64,000 nt of DNA from positions 1 to 64,000 of IMG/VR virus record IMGVR_UViG_3300034107_000273; one strand, given 5' to 3'. Of the stretch, positions 17,801 through 25,200 are shown piece after piece (positions within the stretch are counted from its first letter, which is position 1; every line of letters begins with the position of its first letter). Made by a program: the position numbers and the translations under genes. The notes below the pieces were generated by a model. The model was not told the DNA's origin and searched no databases. It worked only from the letters and a program-made list of their open reading frames with translations. This DNA comes from a virus.

Positions 17801-20800
17801 ACCAACTGGACAAAAAGGTTATCTAAAGTCTTTAAAAGAAATGACTCCACAAGAAGCAAGAAGAGAAGTTTTTGGTTCACTTTTTGCAAGACGAGCTGAT
17901 TTGCTTGCACCAACTAATACTGCTGTTAAATCATCAGTATTTGAGCCACCAAATGACATTTCAGTTTTTAGTGCAGCATTAGAAGATTTATCTCCAGGCT
18001 CAATTAGTGAGAGAACATTATATAATAAGTTACAACTAAATCTTACAAGAAAACCTGATGTACATGATTTATTGCCTGCAGATATTTACGCTGCCTTAGA
18101 TATGACTTCTGAAAAATCTTATAGAGATACAATATTATCTGCAATAGGATATTCAGATCTTCATGGAGGTAACTTATATCTAAATCCAAAAACAAAACAA
18201 TCTGGAGCAATTGATTTTGGTAGGATTGGAGACTCTGAATACTCAATGCCTATGTTTGCAACAGATAAATCCTTTGATAGTATAGTAAATAAGCAGTACC
18301 AAAAATATGTGCAACTACCAGATTCTGAAAGACCTGCATATTTAGAAGGGTTAAGAAGAGCAGAAGCAACGCTATCTAGCATAACAGATTCTGAGATTGC
18401 AGAAATGCTATTTCAATCTGGGTATGACAAAACAGATATTATATTACCAATATATCAAAAATATATAGATAACGTTAGAAGAGCAATTGCTTATAGATTA
18501 TCTGCTAAACCAATCCAAGGCTGGGATGAAAACATAGCAAAAATGCCTATTGATGAAGATTGGTTTAAAGAAACTGTTTATAAACAGACGACAGACTTTG
18601 CCAATGGTGGAGCTGTAAAAGGCTTTAGAACTGGTGGACTCAATAGAGTTGTCTCAGGTTTTGCTAAAAAAATAGCATTTTCAATTCCTAATAAAATAAA
18701 TCAAATTAAAAATTATTTAAAGGTAAGATCTCTTATCAAAGATGGAATGTATCATGGCTCACAACCAACTGGTTTACGTGGAGAAGAATACTTACAAGGT
18801 AAAAATATTTTAGAGGGTGCAGAAACCTATGATCCACATTATGGAATGGGCTTCTTTGGAACAAGTTCAAAATCAGAAGCAGAGATGTACGCAGCTGGTT
18901 ACAACTCACCTAACAATTGGTCAGAATCTTTTGGATCAATGAACAAGATTACAAAGGCTCCTTTTGGAAAATATGTAGACTTTACCAGGGGAACCAATTC
19001 AATTAAATGGCAAAATTACAAACTATATCAAGCATTAGGTATGGAAAAAGACGGGTACTTAGGAAACTATCTTACTGAAAACCTTGGCGATATTATGGCT
19101 GGCCAAAATGTAACTGGAAGCATAATGAATAGAATTAATGATGGTATGGTTCCAGGAGACATGGCTTCAGCAAAATGGTTAGCATGGGCAAAGCCTAAAG
19201 GAGTACATACAGAAGAATACATGGGAAGTTTTGCACCTAAAAAACCAGCCTCTCTTTTAGATAACTTAAAGTCTAAGTTCTCCATACTTAATAAGCCTAA
19301 AAAATATAATACAGGTGGACATGTACTTGGTGCAGGAACTGCAACCTCTGATTCTATTCCTGCAATGCTTTCAGATGGAGAGTATGTAATTAGAGCATCT
19401 TCTGTAAAGAAATACGGAACAGAAACATTTGATGCATTGAATGCTCAGAGATTTAGTGAAGGAAGTCCTGGTGGTGTTAGCCCTACCTCTGACCTTGGAA
19501 AACTTTCAAAAAAGCAAATGTTTGGTATTGGTGCCAGATCAGCAGCTGCATACCAAGCAATGGAAGAGCTAGAAAAAGCACTTTCATTAAGATGGGGTGC
19601 AAATAAAAATGCATCTGGATTCTCTAAATGGAGCAGAGCACTTGGTAGAGTTGGATTTAATGCATTACAAGGTGGTTTTTCAGGAGTATACACAAGTGCA
19701 AACCCTTTTGGTGCTCTTGTTGGTACAGCTTATGGTTTGGGAGAAGGAATAGTTGGTCTTGCTCAAAGCGGATCTGATTATGGAGTAAAGGGCGGAACGT
19801 ACTCTAACGTAAAAGGTTTTAATCCTAACGCACAATTAGACAGTATGAATCCTCTTGATTCATTAATTAATATGGGAATTTCTACATTAATTGGAGGTGG
19901 CCTTGGAGTTGGGTTCGGAAAAATTGCTGAAAAATTAGGGCCATTACTAAAACCAAAAGCTATTGAAATAGCAAATAAAATTCCAGAATCTATAAGAAAT
20001 AAGGCTACATTAAAGTTCAATGCTTTAAGACCAAAAATTGAACAGTTATCTCAACCATTTGGTAATCCATTTAAAAAGAAGCCTCCTGTAGCAAAAACAC
20101 CATCATTAATTGGAGCAGCAGCAAAAAGAGCTGCACAACAAACACCAGCATTTGGACAAGAATTATTGCAAGCAGGTGTTTGGAATACTTTAGGAAAAAT
20201 AAAAGGAATTAATAAATATAATTTACGTACAAGAATACCTAACCCATACATGATGCATGGATTAAAAAAAGGATTTGGTTATAGTTATAGAACTGGTGAA
20301 TCATACTATGATGAAGTTGTTAATACACAATATAAACGTGATAAGTTTGCAGCAGAACCAGACCCAGATGATCTATTTGCCAGTACATTTAAAGACAAAT
20401 TTTATTATGGATCGGAATCCTTTGGAGAACTTTTTGGCTTAATTGCAAAACGATCTAACGATAAAGTTTTACAACCTTTAGTAATGAATCCAATTAAGGG
20501 TGGAACTAGATTAATTAAGGCTGGATATGAATCCTCTAAAAATCTTTTTTCCAATATGAAAAACAATTTATCAAAAGACAATATAGATAACTTCCTATAC
20601 AGATATACACCATTTGGTACCATAAAAGCTTTACGTGCAGGGAAAAATATTAATCCACCACCTGGAGCTGACCCTTGGTCAACTTCTGTGTCTAAGATTC
20701 CAAAAGAGTACGACCCTTCATTGCGTGATTTATTTACAATGCCAACTTTCCACGGAGGTGCGCTTCCAGATACCCTACTTAATAGATTGAAGCCTGGAGA

Positions 20801-21800
20801 AATAAAAAGCCTGAAGGGAAACATAATGAATTTTGATTTATTTACAACAGTAGATAAAACAAAGGCATTAGAATACGCTGTAGGTAAAAATTCAGAAGAA
20901 GCAACAGTAGCGCTGCAGCAAACTATATGGAATAAACCAAAAAGTCTTTCAAAAATTTGGGATATGCGAGGAGGCAGACCATCTCTATGGTCACAAAATA
21001 AAAAAGGCTATGCTGCACTAGAAGATTACTATATCAATGTACTAGGACACTCAAAAGCAAAAGCTAGAGAGTTGTTAACTGGTGAACGAGTAGCAGGTAC
21101 AGCAATGACTCGTGGAGGTAGAGATAGAGTACAACATTATACTAATATAGAACTAAATGAGGCATTTAGTACAATGGGTAAAAAAGGTCCACAATGGGTC
21201 GTAGATACTATAGCTCATGCTGGTGGAGCTCTACAGGGAGGCTCACAACATTCAGTATTAACAACACTAGATCCTGAAAAACGTATTAAAGAAATTATAA
21301 ACATTTTGCCAAAAGATATATTAAAAATAGCTTTGACTCCAGATTATATTGGGGGTAACTATGAACAAACGATGACATTAGCACTTGAAAGATTTATACG
21401 TCAATATCAAAAATATGGAAAAATTTTTCCATTGTTAGGTGAAGGACAACTGACACCTAGCCATCTACCAAAAACAAAAGCATCAACCATGGCAGCATCT
21501 GGTGGATTAATAACACAGCGTGGATTAATAAACCAAAAATCAATTAGTGATATGTACAACCTTCCATCATTCGCTACTGGCATAGACTATCTTCCAAATG
21601 ATATGATTGCACAACTTCACCAAGGTGAGCGTGTTCTTACTAAGGAAGAAAACAAAACCTATTCATCTTCTGCCCCAACTACTAATATTATTAATATCAA
21701 CGGTAGCGATTTAAATAAAAAAGAAATAGCACAAGCCGTTATGGTAGAATTAGATAGAGCACAAAAGAAAAACAACAAGACGAATATGGTGGGGAGATAA
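11889..21800 (+). CDS. Tail tape measure protein with embedded kinase-like and ADP-ribosyltransferase-like domains
   Basis: 3303 residues, the largest gene here; it sets tail length and leaves the virion during DNA ejection. Residues ~213-420 match the TP901-type tape measure core (MDMETQAIRFKKVYGDLF, then TVGLASEAAAAGFKG and a GGINASEGANALKSG section). Hydrophobic stretches lie near 190-205, 540-570 and 1140-1180. A Pro-Val-Ile-Pro repeat is at ~1041-1064. Residues ~1620-1800 are coiled coil. From ~1806 on, GG-x3-GF-x-TGG segments alternate with enzyme-like domains: kinase-like (~1935-2230), ADP-ribosyltransferase-like (~2285-2430), and a second such segment (~2950-3140). The C-terminus has another LPNDMIAQLHQGERVL anchor-like segment. 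No muralytic domain was recognised. It starts at ATG 11889 after AAAGAGGTG and is TAATG-coupled to the next gene. Confidence 0.93.
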   Translation: MADVQSNIKVSIDTTDALASIKNLQRQISAFHTSMAKGGAAANAVTSQLQQNLINSVNATGKFSAQMRTIKTTTESFTSSLEKNKFSMGEYFRYAGGASKTFGRLFKTEFETINKVARENVKDLQTQYIKMGRDANGAMKAIAVRPLSLDMNNLATKTMVAAQKQAILNQLLKQGSTNLLNFGKNTQWAGRQLMVGFTIPLMALGAAASKTFMDMETQAIRFKKVYGDLFTSTTESTAALDAIKNLGKEFTKYGIAVSDTVGLASEAAAAGFKGIDLQRQTAAATRLSILGQVESQKALETTIALQNAFAMSSEDLAKNIDFLNAVENQTVLSLDDMSTAIPKAAPVIQQLGGDVKDLAFFMAAMKEGGINASEGANALKSGLASMINPTAKASAMLQGFGINIKKIVVDNKGDLKKTVTDFATALNKLDPLNRAQAIEQMFGKFQFARLSTLFANVTKEGTQAARVLDLAGASIQELAALSEKELGQTSESAMNKFRSSIEQLKLALVPVGEQFLKVITPIAEFITKILDKFNSLGDGTKKVIVVLTAVVAGLGPVLLMTFGLLMNGLANIIKGFTFLKSIFNKAGRATGTLGDEVKYMTTEQRNAAAVASSLDQVHRKLAQTFSSEAAAVDGLTRAYYRAVAAQSQFMPIRVPLQRGAVKKRAKGKPARVGGTGNQDTELALLMPGETVIPTKMSKKYASIINGMISDTIPGYKVGRDPGSGSAGRVGKVIPTVLRPYSANVSATSGLVDFLNIDPSNTADVASLYTKQIMDAAGVSAKSVVTEINKWRQNNMAALQKAANAVNAGADATTEFGPLVEKFNADMKKAGGPFSQFAATAKRMVPELSKDLVQAQTKARELGLNIKRGADAVRLSEALPGNMIAGDLSKPGNFSKFSKIRAGAGSLFGKTRGIKYMGIPRFMLPDMHPSERAYKLGTSQEHISSSLQQEAQAISLRAERLARKSTSKESADTGAKDAKAYSDAVEKGTEDIYVKSRKRKSPHRLVPQDGRDDARAYNRAVDKELNRGGKKRRVAYRPQGAPVIPPVIPPVIPPVVPPVIPPVIPTDYVPDEGPMHGPRKPTKYDKTVGNAVGKFRGSKIARLPKSGMGMGLSSALMMGSYMIPGKTGEIVQKVSMAAFALSSLTTPISLLVKAFGVAAVALGSGIAAAVVGIGLAMYLFSKSSKKSAEDIKEAAKRESEARIGSARAVEQFAKTFNKALPSQREFSRSNSQKIKGSGTLVDQYAKDYATEGNISTQIINQAAKKGQAEGIDAIAIDVANKAAILGLSPEEIAANIKAASRLIEADEVKVTAKIQQLLAPGGKDILKEPLTIDARLNYLNKQSTPIIKNIDKSINEISKIRFGKVNPLPGSETFDYKSLESAAGDWSSITNSWKGDFWDKALAAGKTWVMLQKNTIKSAINPLLGAGSAPSMVLNFTTPSAVESYDAVQERIQNASTRVSIAFMQQKEALALLNGQYADGQISEEEYNKQKQISSNNLNSLEKSSIKLVKQLNRLDDSGESAANVIKDLADQSLSALKAANPDKFNEITKAISALPDDAEVGIYMGYTRGSLTLMDLAIIPEVLKKIEGQEYSAAITIIATSGLSNEGVILKKLKAEAELAKLQQMAATRPGPDRDLIRAISYYQSQITEFDRIIKKIEGVDPVGKLDTDFNPYQDLEDGTDGAKTASEEYADVLEKEIDALKAKRDAQKDANDEVQREIDLKMKLQDLANEAIEAKISGNYLKAAILTQQAQNVQMKFNQETELKKKDDQIAKLEARLREIENGAALTRAESEKLKATKKLKKANGGAVKGFNTGGNVRGAGTATSDSIPAYLSNGEYVIKADSVKKYGTKTFDALNAGKFAEGGIIQGFRTGGLNRIVKSGISSVSKLIGSKLSGSKSGVSASVLTSSQKKQEWMDAMVAAEIARNKARRIQESSSYENIVFPEIMDYSDFAHSQNFMSSLNSVNKVEHIPTGQKGYLKSLKEMTPQEARREVFGSLFARRADLLAPTNTAVKSSVFEPPNDISVFSAALEDLSPGSISERTLYNKLQLNLTRKPDVHDLLPADIYAALDMTSEKSYRDTILSAIGYSDLHGGNLYLNPKTKQSGAIDFGRIGDSEYSMPMFATDKSFDSIVNKQYQKYVQLPDSERPAYLEGLRRAEATLSSITDSEIAEMLFQSGYDKTDIILPIYQKYIDNVRRAIAYRLSAKPIQGWDENIAKMPIDEDWFKETVYKQTTDFANGGAVKGFRTGGLNRVVSGFAKKIAFSIPNKINQIKNYLKVRSLIKDGMYHGSQPTGLRGEEYLQGKNILEGAETYDPHYGMGFFGTSSKSEAEMYAAGYNSPNNWSESFGSMNKITKAPFGKYVDFTRGTNSIKWQNYKLYQALGMEKDGYLGNYLTENLGDIMAGQNVTGSIMNRINDGMVPGDMASAKWLAWAKPKGVHTEEYMGSFAPKKPASLLDNLKSKFSILNKPKKYNTGGHVLGAGTATSDSIPAMLSDGEYVIRASSVKKYGTETFDALNAQRFSEGSPGGVSPTSDLGKLSKKQMFGIGARSAAAYQAMEELEKALSLRWGANKNASGFSKWSRALGRVGFNALQGGFSGVYTSANPFGALVGTAYGLGEGIVGLAQSGSDYGVKGGTYSNVKGFNPNAQLDSMNPLDSLINMGISTLIGGGLGVGFGKIAEKLGPLLKPKAIEIANKIPESIRNKATLKFNALRPKIEQLSQPFGNPFKKKPPVAKTPSLIGAAAKRAAQQTPAFGQELLQAGVWNTLGKIKGINKYNLRTRIPNPYMMHGLKKGFGYSYRTGESYYDEVVNTQYKRDKFAAEPDPDDLFASTFKDKFYYGSESFGELFGLIAKRSNDKVLQPLVMNPIKGGTRLIKAGYESSKNLFSNMKNNLSKDNIDNFLYRYTPFGTIKALRAGKNINPPPGADPWSTSVSKIPKEYDPSLRDLFTMPTFHGGALPDTLLNRLKPGEIKSLKGNIMNFDLFTTVDKTKALEYAVGKNSEEATVALQQTIWNKPKSLSKIWDMRGGRPSLWSQNKKGYAALEDYYINVLGHSKAKARELLTGERVAGTAMTRGGRDRVQHYTNIELNEAFSTMGKKGPQWVVDTIAHAGGALQGGSQHSVLTTLDPEKRIKEIINILPKDILKIALTPDYIGGNYEQTMTLALERFIRQYQKYGKIFPLLGEGQLTPSHLPKTKASTMAASGGLITQRGLINQKSISDMYNLPSFATGIDYLPNDMIAQLHQGERVLTKEENKTYSSSAPTTNIININGSDLNKKEIAQAVMVELDRAQKKNNKTNMVGR
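15009..15080 (+). repeat. Six tandem 12-base repeats encoding Pro-Val-Ile-Pro in the tape measure gene
   Basis: Six in-frame copies of CC(T/A)GTTATTCCA, one with GTTGTT, encode a stiff (PVIP)n linker. It separates the first part of the tape measure from the 1140-1180 hydrophobic region. Copy number could vary by slippage. Confidence 0.9.
17325..17462 (+). repeat. Copy 1 of a 46-residue GEYVI module in the tape measure gene
   Basis: Encodes NTGG-x2-RGAGTATSDSIPA, LSNGEYVIKA and a DSVKKYGTKTFDALNA ending. It pairs with 19308-19445, nearly identical in protein. Modules of this kind are common in tape measure proteins. The two copies bracket the kinase-like and first ADP-ribosyltransferase-like domains. 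Confidence 0.85.
17478..17525 (+). repeat. Copy 1 of a 16-residue GFRTGGLNR segment before the kinase-like domain
   Basis: Encodes GGIIQGFRTGGLNRIV (residues 1864-1879). The same segment recurs at 18606-18653 with very similar bases, and a shorter relative (GGAVKGFNTGG) is at 17304-17336. Confidence 0.85.
17690..18580 (+). other. Protein-kinase-like domain embedded in the tape measure protein
   Basis: Residues ~1935-2230 show the spaced signature of a kinase fold in the PI3/PI4-kinase or HipA style: an ATP-lysine candidate in GYLKSLKE (K1980), a helix-C glutamate in ARREVFGSLFARRADLL (E1993), a catalytic-loop HGGNLYL (H2092, N2095) and a metal-binding IDFGR (D2109, F2110, G2111). The order and distances between the catalytic loop and DFG are right for the fold. 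Whether it phosphorylates protein, lipid or nucleotide cannot be told. Confidence 0.6.
18606..18653 (+). repeat. Copy 2 of the GFRTGGLNR segment, between kinase-like and ADP-ribosyltransferase-like domains
   Basis: Encodes GGAVKGFRTGGLNRVV (residues 2240-2255). With the copy at 17478 it flanks the kinase-like domain, giving a cassette appearance. Confidence 0.85.
18735..19200 (+). other. ADP-ribosyltransferase-like domain embedded in the tape measure protein
   Basis: Residues ~2285-2430 begin GMYHGSQP and continue to GMGFFGTSSKSEAEMYAAGY (residues 2319-2337). The YHG(S/T) strand followed by a G-x-F-(F/G)-T-S-x5-A-x2-Y block is characteristic of phage and toxin ADP-ribosyltransferases, including those called ART-PolyVal in polyvalent phage proteins. 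The third catalytic residue cannot be placed with confidence. Confidence 0.55.
19308..19445 (+). repeat. Copy 2 of the 46-residue GEYVI module in the tape measure gene
   Basis: Encodes NTGGHVLGAGTATSDSIPA, LSDGEYVIRA and SVKKYGTETFDALNA. It is the partner of 17325-17462. Confidence 0.85.
20730..21290 (+). other. Second, more divergent ADP-ribosyltransferase-like segment in the tape measure protein
   Basis: Residues ~2950-3140 begin PTFHGGALP (H2955) and reach NFDLFTTVDKTKALEYAVG (2981-2999), again the (Y/F)HG then F-T-T-x5-A-x2-Y pattern. It is followed by QHYTNIELNEAF and HAGGALQGGSQHS. Weaker than the first copy because the C-terminal half is unfamiliar. Confidence 0.42.
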
Positions 21801-22273
21801 TGGCATATTTAATTAATGCAGGAATACAGATTTCTATTGACGGCAATACTTGGTATAAGTTAACAGATCACAATAGAGAGCCTATTGATATTTCTACAGA
21901 GTTAATTGAAACACAATCCCGCATGGCCAATGGCAAAATGAGAAAATATGTTGTTGCTCAAAAAAATAATATTTCCTGTTCTTGGAAATATGTTCCTTCA
22001 AAGCAGTCTGAGTGTGTTGATGGTTTTTATAGTGCTGCTTGGCTTGAGTCATTTTATAAGTCTAACGCTGGACTGCCTATTTACTTAAAGGTTGTATCTT
22101 CAGGACTTAATGCAGACTCAGGCTTTGGATCACAGCCATTAGGAGTATTTGTTACAGCACAGAATAGATCTAAAATATATAACGTATACATATCTGATTT
22201 TTCTAAAACTATAATTAATAGAACAAGTCTTTCAGACTACGTTGATATGAATATTGATTTTACGGAGATCTAA
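21800..22273 (+). CDS. Small tail protein after the tape measure (distal-tail position)
   Basis: 157 residues, TAATG-coupled to the tape measure and to the large gene after it. Beta-rich, with no signal peptide. It begins INAGIQISIDGNTWYKL and contains SCSWKYVPSKQ and IYLKVVSSGLN. The gene between tape measure and hub is usually the distal tail protein, which forms the ring at the tail tip; this is inferred from order. An alternative is a minor tail protein peculiar to actinophages. Confidence 0.55.
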   Translation: MAYLINAGIQISIDGNTWYKLTDHNREPIDISTELIETQSRMANGKMRKYVVAQKNNISCSWKYVPSKQSECVDGFYSAAWLESFYKSNAGLPIYLKVVSSGLNADSGFGSQPLGVFVTAQNRSKIYNVYISDFSKTIINRTSLSDYVDMNIDFTEI

Positions 22274-25200
22274 TGCTAAATGTAGGGGCACTAACACAAA
22301 CTCAAAGTACTGATATATTTACACAATCAGATTCAATTGCCTTACTTCCAGTAGTATCTGCTGAGTGGAACCATAACTTATTTAATCCACCATATATAAC
22401 AACTGCAGGAGCAGGAACAAAGATCTCTGGAACCCTAATACCTGGAACAACAGTTACTAATGTAACTTCTGGAGGAAAAGAAAATTTTGTAACAAAAAGT
22501 TTTAATATGTCTGACGGTACTGGATCAGTCGGATATGCAGTTACTGGACTATCTGGCAAAGCATATAAGATAATTACATATATAAAGACTAACAATGCAA
22601 TACCAGTAATGATTACGGCATTTGCTAAAGGATCAAAAACACAGTATGGAACAATAAGTATAGAGTCTGACTCACTTGGTTGGACAAAGGCTGTTACTTA
22701 TATAGGATCTTCTGGACCAACAGATACTATATCTTCATTTGATTATAAGATAACTGCCAATGCTTTATCTAGTACAGATTCAGAAAATTCAAATCCTACT
22801 GTATTTTTTACATTACCAGAAATTTATGAAACAACTCAGTTTGATTTTTATAATAATTCTCTGTTTCCTACTGAAAGTCCATTTACATATTTTAGACCAG
22901 GTGAGTCATATGTACCTTCTGGAGATTCAAAATATTCTTTTCCATCTAACCATAGAAGAATAGCCTCTAAGATTTTAAATAGTGAGTCTGAAAGTGGAGG
23001 ATTTTTTGGAAACAAATATTCTCCAGTTAGTTCTATTCTTCAGAACCCAACATTTTTTCTTGCAGCATCACCAATACCAAATGTAAAAACTGCCTTAGTA
23101 TCAGATATTGCACCTTACAAATATTTTGTTTCTGATTCAAATTCAAGAAACATAACTGCTATATATGAAAAGGGCATTCCAACAAATAAGGTTGTTTTAA
23201 AGTTTAATACATTAATGACTATTCCAACAGTTAGCATTTCTATAACTACTATATCTGGTAATACTGAGTCAACAAGTTCTCAATCAATAGTTGTAAATAG
23301 TAGTGGGGTTGTTGTTTTATATTGGAATGGATCTGCTTGGACTGACAAAAAGTGGGGAGACCCTACAGCATCTCCAGTAACAACAATGCCAAAGTTTAAT
23401 GATGCTGGAGCACTGTCTCTTTCAATAAATGTAAAAAAAATAAAAGTAACTCAAACATCAAGTGAACCTAAGTCAGAGCTTACTGGAACTACTGGTATAT
23501 CAACTCCAACATCTAATATTGCACTAGATCTAAAAAGAATGCATTTAATTGAAGTATCACCAAGACTTGAGATAGACTTATCAGATTTTGTACAAAATAT
23601 ACAAATAGATAAATCTCTAGATTCTAAACAGGTAGCATTGCCAATTTCTTCTATAAATACTAATGATGCAAAAATTGATTTGTCTGGTATACCAGCAATG
23701 AGTGGATCAACATTAGTACCAATTTTTTCTAGTCAAAGTAATCAGGCATCAACAATACTTGCTAACCTTTTAAGAAAAAACATTAAGTTTTATGTTAACT
23801 TTAACCTTATTAATTATGTTACTGCTGGATCAACACCAACCATTAACTCAAGTTCATATATTCCAGGTGGAGTTTTTTATTCAGACTCTTGGGAAGAAAA
23901 TGATATCAGCAATATAAACGTTCAATGCTTTGATATTTCACGGTATTTACAGTCAACACCAGTCCCAGACTATGTAGCAAATCTAAAGGGTGTATTTGAA
24001 GTTATAACTAACATACTAGACCTTGCTGGGTTTACAGACTACGACTATGATTCTTTATATAAAATCTGCAACAATAAGTCAGCACCATTAGATCTTTCAT
24101 ACTATTATTGTAATTCAAAAGATACTACAATACTTGATGCACTAAGTCAAATATTTATTGCATATCAAATAGGTGCCTACATTGATGAGTATGGAATTAT
24201 GAAGTTTTTGTCACTTCAAGATATTCTTTCATCAACAAACTCAAGTATTACAATATCAGACTCAAACATTGTAGAGGGTGGATTTTCTATATCAAATAAT
24301 GCAAAACCAGGTAAGATATCATTGAGGTATCAGACACCTAAAATTAAGCAATCTCCCTCTTTGCAAAATATAGAATCTTTAGATATAAAGAATTCACCAT
24401 CATTTATTTATACAACCTCTAATGATGTTGTATGGCAACAACAGACAATAGACTCTGTTGGTTTTAATTATCTTAATGCTGATATGTCAGAAGACCAAAA
24501 TGTGTTTGAAATTAACAATAATGATTTACTAGATATTTTTCATACATTTAATATGAACAATGAGGGATATGCATCAATTGAAAATGAAATTGTATCTTTT
24601 GTTTATAAAGAATATGAACTAGTAAATCTTAAAACAAATGAATCAAGAAAAGTTTCAATAAAAAATAACCTTGAGCTATCTTCAGAAATAAATAAATTTA
24701 TTAAAGAGTATGATGTTGGGTTAAAACAAAAGTCTGCAACAGTTACAGATGCAGAAGGAGATGGCGTAATAAATACATACTATGCTGAAAATAATTTTTC
24801 TACAGGCGATAGGGTAAGTATTAGTCGTATGTATCCAACTCAATTTAATGTTTCTGGAACAGTTATGGATGAGCCAACACCTACTCAATTTCAGATCTTA
24901 TCAACCTCATACTCTGATGATCCAGTTACTAAATTTGGTGTTGCATTGACTGCATCAACATCAGATGTTATGATAACTCCTACTAGTAAAATAACAAATG
25001 TAAAACGTGGAATGTTTGGAACTGCACCAGCAGAACATGCACGAATAACTTCTTTAGCAAGCAAGGGTCTATCTGAAAAAAATATGTTTTATGATTATTC
25101 AAACATATTTTCATATAGTGCTGCATCTATAATCAATAGCAAAACATCAGACACTGGTGAATTAACCGATAGTTTGCCAAGCATTGATAAGATTAGAGTT

